Assembly: GCA_964484205.1 (NCBI GenBank)
Contig: CAZAEZ010000009.1
Location: 69,314 to 133,313 of the forward strand
Direction of reading: 5' to 3'
Origin: M3007 sp964484205
Lineage (GTDB): Bacteria; Bacteroidota; Bacteroidia; Chitinophagales; Saprospiraceae
Length of the DNA stretch: 64,000 nt
The notes beneath the pieces were generated by a model, which made no database searches, was not told the origin of the DNA, and saw only the letters and a list, made by a program, of their open reading frames with translations. Positions 36,391 through 44,511 of this stretch are shown piece by piece; positions within the stretch are counted from its first letter, which is position 1; each line of letters starts with the position of its first letter. The translations under genes were made by a program, and so were the position numbers.

Positions 36391-36936
36391 TTTTTGGTAA
36401 AATTGGTGTTTGCCCCTCAATATTATATTTCGATCAAACTGCCACAAATTCGCCTCGTATACAACCCAAATCAGCCTGATTTTAGCATAACGTTTTACAG
36501 ATATAAATAGAGCATTTCGAAGAGATTCCAAATTCACCGTTTGATCAATGTGCAACAACAAATTCGGAGATTTGCGATATGCTGTTCGAAACTGGTAAAA
36601 AACTGCGGTATGAATATTCCTGGAATTTGCAATTCGCTTGATTTCAAATTCTCGGTCCAAAATACGAGCATCGGCAGCTACATTGTAGGCCGGCTCTTCA
36701 AGTAAAATCACACCAAATCCTAATTGTTTCAGCAACCCGCACACAGGTAATTCCTGCTCCAAACCTGTTGGAGAATGACCTTTATGTACTACCAGAAAAC
36801 CACCGGATACTTGGTCATAGCCCAGAATTCCTTGGTAGGTATCCAGAACCCTGAATCTTTTCTGAGCGGCACGCTCCGATTTGAAATAATACTGGGCTGA
36901 AAGGGCATGGTATTCAGCAAAATTCTGCTCCTTCAT
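36388..36936 (-). CDS. Orphan CdiA-CT-like PD-(D/E)XK nuclease
   Basis: The 182-residue protein has the layout of contact-dependent-inhibition nuclease domains: GGFLVVHKGHSP then LEQELPVCGLLKQLGFGVILLEEP, then the candidate catalytic set Asp89 and Glu98-x-Lys100 in ADARILDREFEIKR, followed by a helical part with NLLLHIDQ and a final strand KIRLIWVVYE. In the family this domain cuts tRNA or DNA of target cells. Here it stands alone, without a delivery protein, signal peptide or recognised immunity gene. Base composition is clearly AT-richer than the flanking genes. It is bounded by a GNAT remnant on one side and an intact GNAT gene on the other. The call rests on motif pattern, not on a search. 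Confidence 0.68.
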   Translation of the reverse strand: MKEQNFAEYHALSAQYYFKSERAAQKRFRVLDTYQGILGYDQVSGGFLVVHKGHSPTGLEQELPVCGLLKQLGFGVILLEEPAYNVAADARILDREFEIKRIANSRNIHTAVFYQFRTAYRKSPNLLLHIDQTVNLESLRNALFISVKRYAKIRLIWVVYEANLWQFDRNIILRGKHQFYQK

Positions 36937-37022
36937 AAAACGGTTTCCTAGATGTACGCCTCAAATCTAAAAACAAAACGTTTTATAAACGCCCGCAGGC
37001 AAAACAAAAAATTAAATCAAAT

Positions 37023-37526
37023 TCATTTTTTCAAGCGATACACCCGGTCCATGCATAGTTCCTGGGCATTGAAAAATTCCCGTTCAAAAATGAGCCGCGA
37101 GCGCTCCAGCACCTTCACCGAACCGATGTTCGCGCTGTACACGTAGGCCACCAAACCCCGTACTTCCGGCTGCGCCATCGCATAGTCGACCAGGCCGTTC
37201 ACCACTTCGGTGCCGTAGCCCTGGCCCCAGTATTTTTCCAGAAAGCGGAAGCCGATTTCGTGCTCCCCGTCTTCGTTCACGATCAGGGCGCAGGTACCGA
37301 CGAAAGCCGCGTCCTCCTTTCGTTCGATCGCCCAGACCCAAAATGTATTTCCGGGTTCGGCGTACCGGTCGATCAGTTGCAGAAGTTCGGCGCTGTCTTC
37401 GGTCAGGCTGTGCGCGCGTTTGGTGGTGTAGCGCATGACGTTGGGGTTGCCCTGCATTTCGTGGAAGGGAGCGATGTCGTCGGGGCGGAGCGGGCGGATT
37501 TGGAGGCAGGTGGTTTGGAAGATCAT
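37023..37526 (-). CDS. GNAT acetyltransferase
   Basis: From ATG 37526 the protein has 167 residues: TTCLQIRPLRPDDIAPFHEMQGNPNVMRY at the start, acetyl-CoA loop in GFRFLEKYWGQGYGTEVVNGL, and the C-terminal NIGSVKVLERSRLIFEREFF. It is of the RimJ/RimL type like the gene at 6208. Substrate unknown. Its last 20 residues resemble the remnant at 36160, so a relative once lay nearby. It is followed on the same strand by the AT-rich nuclease gene, 86 bp away. Confidence 0.88.
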   Translation of the reverse strand: MIFQTTCLQIRPLRPDDIAPFHEMQGNPNVMRYTTKRAHSLTEDSAELLQLIDRYAEPGNTFWVWAIERKEDAAFVGTCALIVNEDGEHEIGFRFLEKYWGQGYGTEVVNGLVDYAMAQPEVRGLVAYVYSANIGSVKVLERSRLIFEREFFNAQELCMDRVYRLKK

Positions 37527-37599
37527 GGTAAATACGCTATTCCAGAGCAAGATAGTCCATTAGATCAAATTGATTTCTTGGCACATCATCCACCCTGTT

Positions 37600-38766
37600 T
37601 TACTTCGGGAAAACATACAGCCGCACATCTTCCTCTTTCACGCTTTGATCGCACAGGATGAGCAGGCGTTCCACCACGTTGGCCAGTTCGCGGATGTTGC
37701 CTGTCCAGTTGTATTCCTGGAGGGCTTTGATGGCCTCCGGGGTAAACGCCTTGGGCGCATGCCCGTAGTCGTCGCTGATGCGGCGGTTGAAGTGTTCGAT
37801 GAGCAGGGGAATATCGTCGCGGCGTTCGTTGAGCGAAGGCACTTGCACGACGATTACCGCGAGGCGGTGGTAGAGGTCTTCACGGAAACGGCCGCCATCA
37901 ATTTCTTCCCGCAAATTTTTGTTGGTGGCGGCAAGTACGCGCACATCAACTTTTATTTCCTTATTGTCGCCGACGCGGGTGATTTTGCTTTCTTGCAGCG
38001 CGCGCAGCACCTTGGCCTGCGCATCGAGGCTCATATCGCCGATTTCATCCAGGAAGAGTGTGCCGCCGTTGGCTTGTTCAAACTTACCGGGCCGGTCGGC
38101 GATAGCACCGGTAAAGGAGCCTTTTTTATGGCCGAAAAGTTCGCTCTCAATCAATTCGGCAGGGATGGCAGCGCAATTGACCTCTACGATAGGGCCGCTG
38201 GCGCGGTTGCTTTTTTCGTGTATCCAACGCGCAACGAGTTCTTTGCCGGTACCGTTCTGGCCGGTGATGAGCACGCGGCTTTCGGTGGGCGCTACTTTTT
38301 CCAGCATGCGCTTGATCTCGGCAATGGGAGCGCTTTCTCCGATCATGGTAATGCCCTTGCTGGTCCGCGCCTGCTTTTGCAGTACCCGGGTGGTAGTCAC
38401 CAGTTCGGCCTTTTCCATGGCATTCCGAATCGTGATGAGCATGCGGTTCAGGTCGGGCGGCTTGGAGATGTAATCGAACGCGCCTTTTTTAACTGCATCC
38501 ACAGCGGTTTCGATGTTGCCGTGGCCGGAGATCATGACCACCGGTGTTTCCGGACTAAGAATCTGAAGGCGTTCCAGGGCTTCGATGCCATCCATTTTGG
38601 GCATCTTGATGTCCATGATGATGACATCGTATTTTTCTTTTTGCGCTTTTGCCACACACTCCAGGCCATCCGTTGCTTCTTCCACTACATATTGTTCAAA
38701 CTCGAGAATTTCACGCAGGGTTCTGCGGATGGGCATTTCATCGTCGACGACTAAAATTTTTGCCAT
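37600..38766 (-). CDS. NtrC-type sigma-54 activator lacking a DNA-binding domain
   Basis: The 388-residue protein has a receiver (KILVVDDE; phospho-Asp in VIIMDIKMPKMDG; Lys in YISKPP) and a sigma-54-activating AAA+ domain with Walker A GQNGTGKE, Walker B GGTLFLDEIGD and an arginine-finger region REDLYHRL. The sigma-54 contact loop reads GSFTGA, a natural variant of GAFTGA. The protein ends at VKEEDVRLYVFPK just after the AAA+ lid, so the usual Fis-type helix-turn-helix is missing. It may act from solution or through a partner. No sensor kinase or sigma-54 gene is adjacent. Confidence 0.93.
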   Translation of the reverse strand: MAKILVVDDEMPIRRTLREILEFEQYVVEEATDGLECVAKAQKEKYDVIIMDIKMPKMDGIEALERLQILSPETPVVMISGHGNIETAVDAVKKGAFDYISKPPDLNRMLITIRNAMEKAELVTTTRVLQKQARTSKGITMIGESAPIAEIKRMLEKVAPTESRVLITGQNGTGKELVARWIHEKSNRASGPIVEVNCAAIPAELIESELFGHKKGSFTGAIADRPGKFEQANGGTLFLDEIGDMSLDAQAKVLRALQESKITRVGDNKEIKVDVRVLAATNKNLREEIDGGRFREDLYHRLAVIVVQVPSLNERRDDIPLLIEHFNRRISDDYGHAPKAFTPEAIKALQEYNWTGNIRELANVVERLLILCDQSVKEEDVRLYVFPK

Positions 38767-38978
38767 GGTTTAATAGTGCGTACTTTGGATTAGTTTATTT
38801 CCAAACGTTGCTGACCTGCTGTTGGCTGCACTCAGGTCGTGAAAATATCAATCAACGGAAACAACCAATAGCCAACAGCCGTCAGCGGGACGACAAAGAA
38901 AACAGGCTTTTGGCAAATTGGCACCAGCCAAACACATTTAATTTTTTTGGAGCCTAAAGCCAATCGGCCCGAAGGAAC

Positions 38979-38986
38979 TATCTTTG
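38979..38986 (+). promoter_or_regulatory. -7 box before the coiled-coil secreted protein gene
   Basis: TATCTTTG matches TAnnTTTG and lies 78 bp before the ATG at 39064. No -33 match at the usual distance. Confidence 0.45.
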
Positions 38987-39063
38987 AGCACTGTGACCCG
39001 CCATGATTTTCGGGGTCTAAACAAATGATACAACCCAATTCTTTCATTTAAAACGATCGATAT

Positions 39064-39750
39064 ATGCTGTTACGATGCTTACTGATGTCCGTCCTGGCAT
39101 TCATCCTTGCACCTGCGTTGCCCGCACAAGTTAATATGGTAACCGAGATGGACAAGTCAATGTCTTTTGGCACCCGCCCGGGCTTTAGCGTCAGTTTTCC
39201 AAATACGGACCGACGCCTGGTAGATGACGTGTGGGCTGATTTTGTAAAAAATAATTTTTCGAGCAAGTTGAAAAAAGGAAAGAAAGGCGAAAAAACTGCC
39301 ACGGGATGCCGGTCGGTCAGCGTCAGCGCCGGAGATTTCACCTTGTATTCGGAAGTTGAAAAGATCGGCGACGGCGCTCAACTGAATGTCTGGTTCGATC
39401 TCGGCCCCACGTTTTTAAACCGCAACGACGACTCCCGCCGCACCGAAGACACGAAAAAACTGCTCACCAACTTTTATTTCGATGTGCGCAGGGCTGTGGT
39501 TGGCGAGGAAGTCAAAGCGGAAGAAAACAGGCTGTCGGATCTGGACAAAAAACTGAGCCGGCTCCAACGCGACAATACCAACCTGCTTCGCGATATTGAA
39601 ACCTACAAGGAGAAGTTGAAAAAGGCCGAAGAAGACCTGGTGCAAAATCAAAAAGACCAGGATACGACGATCAAAGACATTGAGCAACAACGCAAAGCCG
39701 TGGAAGATGCACGCCTGCGCCAGGGCAACGTCGAAAACGAACGGCAATAA
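39064..39750 (+). CDS. Secreted coiled-coil protein, function unknown
   Basis: The 228-residue protein has a Sec signal (MLLRCLLMSVLAFILAPALPAQ), a compact N-terminal domain (about 25-145) containing PGFSVSFPNTDRRLVDDVWADFVKNNF and GDFTLYSEVEKIGDGAQLNVWFDLG, and a long coiled coil (about 155-228) rich in Lys, Glu and Gln. Proteins of this layout recur in Bacteroidota, but I know of no assigned function. The periplasmic coiled coil suggests an assembly or scaffolding role, which is inference. It is followed by a clear terminator. Confidence 0.78.
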   Translation: MLLRCLLMSVLAFILAPALPAQVNMVTEMDKSMSFGTRPGFSVSFPNTDRRLVDDVWADFVKNNFSSKLKKGKKGEKTATGCRSVSVSAGDFTLYSEVEKIGDGAQLNVWFDLGPTFLNRNDDSRRTEDTKKLLTNFYFDVRRAVVGEEVKAEENRLSDLDKKLSRLQRDNTNLLRDIETYKEKLKKAEEDLVQNQKDQDTTIKDIEQQRKAVEDARLRQGNVENERQ

Positions 39751-39790
39751 GCAGCCGCTTTTCCGTACCCGACATTTTGTTTTAAAAAAA

Positions 39791-39829
39791 CGCCCCGCCG
39801 GGCAATTGAATCCGGCGGGGCGTTTTTTT
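39791..39829 (+). terminator. Terminator after the coiled-coil protein gene
   Basis: An 11-bp GC-rich perfect stem (CGCCCCGCCGG and inverse) followed by seven T, about 40 bp after the stop. Confidence 0.93.
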
Positions 39830-40009
39830 GTGTAAGTATCTGTCCGAAGGGCTTCCACAAGGTACCCGGAACTGACGTCTGCATTGCAAAACCGGGCGCA
39901 AAGCGGAAAAAATAAACCCCGGGCTTTTCAAGCAGTTGACGCAAAAAGTTTGATGAAATCCGAACCGCCTGCTTTGATTTCAAAACAAAAATTGTTAATT
40001 TTGGCGGCA

Positions 40010-40290
40010 AAAATTGCGTTCCATTTTTTTTTTAACAGGCTCCATTTTTTAATAAAAAATTCACCTTCGCTTAACCCACGGTTTCCAAACGAACTTCTGA
40101 AAACCCGCCGTCGGTAGTTTTCGGATTTTCATAACAGCTTACCGTTCACAATTTTAACACATGCAGTTTTTCGTAAATAGTCTGTAAAAACACTGTTGCC
40201 AACCTGTGGAAAAACCACCCCGAATGTGAATAACTTCCTGTGTTTTTTAGTTTATCCACATTTATAACGCAAGTTTTCCACAGTTTTTGC
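40010..40290. other. Candidate replication origin: DnaA-box cluster and AT-rich tract
   Basis: Within 78 bp lie four 9-mers of DnaA-box type: TGTGGAAAA (40205), TGTGAATAA (40225), TTATCCACA (40252, perfect consensus) and TTTTCCACA (40274), in both orientations. To their left is an AT-rich stretch (about 40018-40070) with T-runs that could serve for unwinding. The 617-bp gap has no other gene, and dnaB follows directly. It may be oriC or a DnaA-controlled region of dnaB. Confidence 0.55.
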
Positions 40291-40334
40291 GTGATACGGA
40301 TTGTTTGGAAAATGTAAAAATCCGGATTTCAAAG

Positions 40335-40342
40335 TAGGTTTG
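40335..40342 (+). promoter_or_regulatory. -7 box of dnaB
   Basis: TAGGTTTG matches TAnnTTTG. TTTG at 40304-40307 is 27 bp upstream, somewhat far for a -33 element. The start codon is 25 bp downstream. Confidence 0.55.
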
Positions 40343-40367
40343 TCTCCCGTCTTTTATCCCGTTTGCA

Positions 40368-43175
40368 ATGACAGAAATGAATGAAAACCAGGACCAGCGT
40401 CCGGCCAATTTCAAAGGAAAAACCCAACGCAGCAGCGCCGGGCGGTCGGAGGGGCTATCCAACTACGTTTTTGGCAAGGTGCAGCCGCAGGCGCTGCCCC
40501 TGGAGGAGGCGGTATTGGGCGCGCTGATGCTGGACCGGGATGCCCTGCCGGTAGTTATGGATATTCTCCGGCCCGACAGTTTTTATCTGGAAGCGCATCA
40601 GCATATTTATTCGGCCATCATGCGGCTGTTTGAACGCTCCAACCCGGTCGACATTCTGACCGTCACCGAAGAGCTCCGCAAAACCGGTGAACTGGAAAAA
40701 ATTGGCGGCAGTTACTACCTGGTTGAACTCACCAACCGTGTTGCCTCCGCCGCGAATATTGAATACCACGCCCGGATCATCGCGCAAAAACATATCCAGC
40801 GCGAACTGATCAACGTCAGCACCCGCACCATCAAAGATGCCTACGAAGACACCACCGATGTGTTCAACCTGCTGGACGATGCAGAAAAAGGGCTGTTTGC
40901 CATTACCCAAAACAACCTGAGCCGCACCTTCGAAAGTATGGGCACGCTGAGCAGCCGGGTGCTCAAGCAGGTTGAAGAACTGTCGACCAAAACAGACGGC
41001 CTCACCGGTGTACCTTCCGGATTCACCGACCTTGACCGGATCACTTCCGGTTGGCAACCTTCCGACCTGGTGATCCTCGCCGCCCGCCCGGGCATGGGTA
41101 AAACTTCCTGCGTATTGGCCATGGCACTCAACGCAGCCCGCGATTTTGAAAAAGGAGTAGCCCTGTTCTCGCTTGAGATGGCCAGCACCCAATTGGTACA
41201 GCGCCTGATTTCCATGGAGTCCGAAATCCCAGGCTCCAAAATGCGCAACGGCAAACTGGAAGACTACGAGTGGCAGCAACTCCAAACCACCGTGGAGCGC
41301 CTGTCCAACATACCGATCTTTATTGACGACACACCGGGCATCAACATTTTCGAACTGCGCGCCAAATGCCGCCGCCTGAAGATGCAGCACGATATTCAGC
41401 TGGTCATTATCGACTACCTCCAATTGATGACCGGCGCCTCGGAAAACAACCGAAACAGCAACCGCGAACAGGAAATTGCCGGCATTTCCCGGGCCTTGAA
41501 AAACATGGCCAAGGAACTGAGCGTACCGGTGATCGCCCTGTCGCAGCTGAGCCGGGCGGTGGAAGTGCGCGGCGGGAGCAAGCGGCCGCAGTTGAGCGAT
41601 TTGCGGGAATGCCTGCCGGCAGGTACGCGCATTGCATTAGCTGATGGTAGTTGGCAGCCCATTGAAAAACTCTTGGGAACAGGTGCTAATGTTGTTGCAG
41701 TCGATATAGAGACACAAACACTTCAGTCACAACAGACCGAACTGGTTTGGGAAACTGGTCTTCGACCAATTTTTGAAATAACGTTAACAAGTGGACGCAA
41801 AATCAAAGCTACCGCAGGTCATCGTTTCCTGCATTACACGGGTTGGAAAACAGTAGAAAATCTACAGGCAGGTGACCGCCTTGCCATTGCACGGGGATTA
41901 CCTGAACCATCTAAACCGGTCCATATTGCTGATGAGCGGCTTATTTTGTTGGCGCATCTAATCGGTGATGGCAGCTACCTGAAAGGTCAGCCACTACGAT
42001 ATACCACCGCTTCCGAACACAACAGTGAAGCCGTGGCTACGGCAGCTGTTAATCAATTCGGAGTGCAAGTTAACCGACATGAAAGCAAAGGCAATTGGCA
42101 TCAATTGGTGTTTAGTGGCAATGGTAATCGATGGCAGCCAGCCGGAATCAATCGATGGCTTCGGGACCTGGGCATTTTTAACCATCGCTCGTTTGAAAAA
42201 CATCTCCCACAGGAAATATTTCAGCTTTCGAATGTTCAGGTTGGATTGTTTTTGCAACACCTTTGGGCTACCGACGGTACTATTTTCACACCTAAAGAGG
42301 GAAGTCGAACGGCACCCCGCATTGTATTTTCAACCAATAGCCGCCAATTGGCGGAAGACGTAGCCCACCTGCTGTTGCGCTTCTCCATCGTAGCCCGGAT
42401 CAGGACGGTCAAACAAGGCCGGTATCGTCCAATGTACGTTACTGAGGTATCGGGAGGTACCAATCAATTGCAATTTTTAGAAAAAATTGGTGCTTTCGGA
42501 GAAAAGCGAATGGATGCTGTAAAATTGGAAGCATTGCTGAAATCCATGGCGCCGAACACGAACTGCGACACAGTACCACTTGAAATTTTCACCACAGTTA
42601 AACAAAAAATGCGTCAGCAAGGGGTATCCCAACGCCAAATGGCGGCACGGCGAGGCACAGCATACGGTGGCGCTTCGCATTTTGCATTTGCCCCTTCAAG
42701 AACGGTTCTTGAACAGTATGCCGATCTGCTTGAAGATACAGATCTGCGGAAATGGTCGACAAGTGATCTCTTCTGGGATGTCATTAAGTCCATAGAACCC
42801 GCAGGAGAAGAAATTGTATACGATATGACGGTGCCCCTGCATCAGTCTTTTCTGGCCAACGGCATCGTTAGCCACAACTCCGGAGCTATTGAACAGGACG
42901 CAGACATCGTTTCCTTTATTTACCGCCCGGAGTACTACGGGATTATGGAAGACGAGCAAGGCATGTCGCTCAAAGGCGTGGCCGAATTTATCATCGCCAA
43001 GCACCGGCATGGTGCGCTGGATACCGTAAAACTTAAATTCACCGACCAGTTTGCCAAGTTCGGCAACATGGACGACCTTGCTTTTGCCGGCCTGAACGAT
43101 CCGCTCACCGGCCCGTTCACACCCAGCCCGCTCACTATGCCTTCGCGCATGAATGACGAGGACATCCCTTTTTAA
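40368..43175 (+). CDS. dnaB: Replicative DNA helicase DnaB with in-frame intein
   Basis: The open frame encodes 935 residues: 512 of DnaB and 423 of intein. The N-terminal primase-contact domain begins LPLEEAVLGALMLDRDALP; the RecA-like core has Walker A with Lys245 (RPGMGKTS), the LVIIDYLQLM strand and QLSRAVEVRG. The intein splits the conserved SDLRE-SGAIEQDAD segment after Glu414. Splicing would restore a normal ring helicase that unwinds DNA at the fork. The gene follows a DnaA-box cluster and ends at a bidirectional terminator shared with tatA. Confidence 0.97.
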   Translation: MTEMNENQDQRPANFKGKTQRSSAGRSEGLSNYVFGKVQPQALPLEEAVLGALMLDRDALPVVMDILRPDSFYLEAHQHIYSAIMRLFERSNPVDILTVTEELRKTGELEKIGGSYYLVELTNRVASAANIEYHARIIAQKHIQRELINVSTRTIKDAYEDTTDVFNLLDDAEKGLFAITQNNLSRTFESMGTLSSRVLKQVEELSTKTDGLTGVPSGFTDLDRITSGWQPSDLVILAARPGMGKTSCVLAMALNAARDFEKGVALFSLEMASTQLVQRLISMESEIPGSKMRNGKLEDYEWQQLQTTVERLSNIPIFIDDTPGINIFELRAKCRRLKMQHDIQLVIIDYLQLMTGASENNRNSNREQEIAGISRALKNMAKELSVPVIALSQLSRAVEVRGGSKRPQLSDLRECLPAGTRIALADGSWQPIEKLLGTGANVVAVDIETQTLQSQQTELVWETGLRPIFEITLTSGRKIKATAGHRFLHYTGWKTVENLQAGDRLAIARGLPEPSKPVHIADERLILLAHLIGDGSYLKGQPLRYTTASEHNSEAVATAAVNQFGVQVNRHESKGNWHQLVFSGNGNRWQPAGINRWLRDLGIFNHRSFEKHLPQEIFQLSNVQVGLFLQHLWATDGTIFTPKEGSRTAPRIVFSTNSRQLAEDVAHLLLRFSIVARIRTVKQGRYRPMYVTEVSGGTNQLQFLEKIGAFGEKRMDAVKLEALLKSMAPNTNCDTVPLEIFTTVKQKMRQQGVSQRQMAARRGTAYGGASHFAFAPSRTVLEQYADLLEDTDLRKWSTSDLFWDVIKSIEPAGEEIVYDMTVPLHQSFLANGIVSHNSGAIEQDADIVSFIYRPEYYGIMEDEQGMSLKGVAEFIIAKHRHGALDTVKLKFTDQFAKFGNMDDLAFAGLNDPLTGPFTPSPLTMPSRMNDEDIPF
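41610..42878 (+). mobile_element. LAGLIDADG intein in dnaB
   Basis: The intein is residues 415-837: N-terminal Cys415 in CLPAGTRIALADGSW, block B TAGHRF, two LAGLIDADG endonuclease motifs (LAHLIGDGS and LQHLWATDGT, both with the catalytic-type Asp), and C-terminal FLANGIVSHN followed by extein Ser838. All residues for class 1 splicing (Cys1, block B His, penultimate His, Asn, +1 Ser) are present, so it is predicted to splice and possibly to home. It is AT-richer than the surrounding dnaB, as expected for recent arrival. Confidence 0.95.
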
Positions 43176-43192
43176 TCATCTGTATTTCAAAT

Positions 43193-43241
43193 AAAAAGCC
43201 CCGAATGTTTCAACAGATGATTGAAACATTCGGGGCTTTCA
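43193..43241. terminator. Bidirectional terminator between dnaB and tatA
   Basis: A stem of about 19 bp (AAAGCCCCGAATGTTTCAA and inverse) with a 7-nt loop. The T-run is longer on the minus strand (five T), so it serves tatA best but can also stop dnaB. Confidence 0.88.
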
Positions 43242-43261
43242 GGTTAAAAAATACCGGCGGC

Positions 43262-43477
43262 TTACTTGTCAATTGATTTCTTTTCCGCATCGCGCATGCC
43301 CTGGCGGATTTCATCCTCAACCGAGTTCTTGGCGCTGTTAAACTCCCGGATTCCTTTACCCAGGCCGCGCATCAGTTCGGGGATTTTGTTGCCGCCAAAC
43401 ATCAGGAGCACCACCAAAAAAATAAGCGTCAATTCGGTGGCGCCCAGATTACCAATAAATACCAAAGTAGAAGTCAT
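43262..43477 (-). CDS. tatA: Twin-arginine translocase subunit TatA/E
   Basis: The 71-residue protein has the TatA form: short periplasmic N-terminus, one membrane helix (LGATELTLIFLVVLLMFGGNKIPELMRGLG) with the FGGNKIPEL hinge, then an amphipathic helix and charged tail. TatA forms the pore for folded proteins exported with a twin-arginine signal. tatC is not in the window. A -7 box TAACTTTG (43558-43565, minus strand) lies 80 bp upstream. Confidence 0.93.
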   Translation of the reverse strand: MTSTLVFIGNLGATELTLIFLVVLLMFGGNKIPELMRGLGKGIREFNSAKNSVEDEIRQGMRDAEKKSIDK

Positions 43478-43557
43478 AGTTGTATTGTTTTAAATCCAAG
43501 TTGCAGGTTCAGCCAATCATCCGGCATATACCGGATTCTTTGACTGAATGACCGCTG

Positions 43558-43565
43558 CAAAGTTA
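43558..43565 (-). promoter_or_regulatory. -7 box of tatA
   Basis: The minus strand reads TAACTTTG, matching TAnnTTTG. TTTG lies 14 bp upstream, slightly close for a -33 element. Confidence 0.5.
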
Positions 43566-43664
43566 CACCGGGAACAGATCAAATGAAAGGTTGTTTATCA
43601 ATTTAACCCGGTTGACCCTTAAGCACAAAAGTTAAACCACGCTCTAACCGGCGATTTCACACGT

Positions 43665-44450
43665 ATGCAAATTAAAAATATAATTTCGGTTTTGGAAGCC
43701 GTTGCGCCGCCACATTTACAGGAATCCTATGATAACGCCGGGCTGATCGTCGGCAACCCGGAAACAGCCCTCAGCGGCGTTTTATTCTGCCTCGACTCCA
43801 CAGAAGCAGTGGTGGAAGAAGCCCGCCAAAAGGGCTGCAACCTGATCGTGGCACATCATCCAATTGTCTTTCGCGGTTTGAAACGCCTGAATGGGGCCAC
43901 GTACATTGAACGCACGGTCATGCAGGCTATTCGCCACGACATTGCCATTTACGCCATACACACCAACCTCGACAACGTACATCAGCGCGGCGTAAACGAA
44001 AAAATTGCCCAAAAACTGGGATTACGGAACACCCGCATCCTGGCCCCCAAACCGGGCACACCGGATATCGGCGCCGGCCTGGTCGGACAGATGGATGCCC
44101 CAATGACGGAGCAGGCATTTCTTTCACATGTTAAAACGGCGTTGAAAACGCCGTGTATCCGCCATACGGCTTTTCGGAACAAAGCCGTGGAACGCGTTGC
44201 CGTTTGCGGCGGGAGCGGTAGCTTTTTATTACCCGATGCCCTGCAGGCAGGCGCCGATGCTTTTGTTACAGCCGACTTCAAATACCATGAATTTTTCGAC
44301 GCTGAAGGGCGGCTGATCATAGCCGATGTCGGGCACTTTGAAAGTGAACAATTTACCATCGAACTTTTATACGAACTTATACACGAAAAATTCCCTAATT
44401 TTGCGCTCCATTTGGCGGAGCAGTCCACAAATCCGGTGTTTTATTGTTAA
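43665..44450 (+). CDS. Nif3-like dinuclear metal-centre protein
   Basis: The 261-residue protein is a short Nif3/YbgI: AVAPPHLQESYDNAGLIVGNP at the start, metal ligands in CNLIVAHHPIVF (HH) and YAIHTNLDNV, and a final DVGHFESEQFTIELL with His and Glu. Many Bacteroidota Nif3 proteins carry an extra inserted domain (about 365 residues in total); this one lacks it. The family forms hexamers with two metals per subunit; the true reaction is unsettled (GTP cyclohydrolase I type 2 is only a database label). The zinc-ribbon gene follows 61 bp later, a common pairing. Confidence 0.92.
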   Translation: MQIKNIISVLEAVAPPHLQESYDNAGLIVGNPETALSGVLFCLDSTEAVVEEARQKGCNLIVAHHPIVFRGLKRLNGATYIERTVMQAIRHDIAIYAIHTNLDNVHQRGVNEKIAQKLGLRNTRILAPKPGTPDIGAGLVGQMDAPMTEQAFLSHVKTALKTPCIRHTAFRNKAVERVAVCGGSGSFLLPDALQAGADAFVTADFKYHEFFDAEGRLIIADVGHFESEQFTIELLYELIHEKFPNFALHLAEQSTNPVFYC

Positions 44451-44511
44451 AAAATGCACCGAAACCCGCCAATTTCAATCATTGCCACATTCACTCATTC
44501 ATTCTTTGCCA

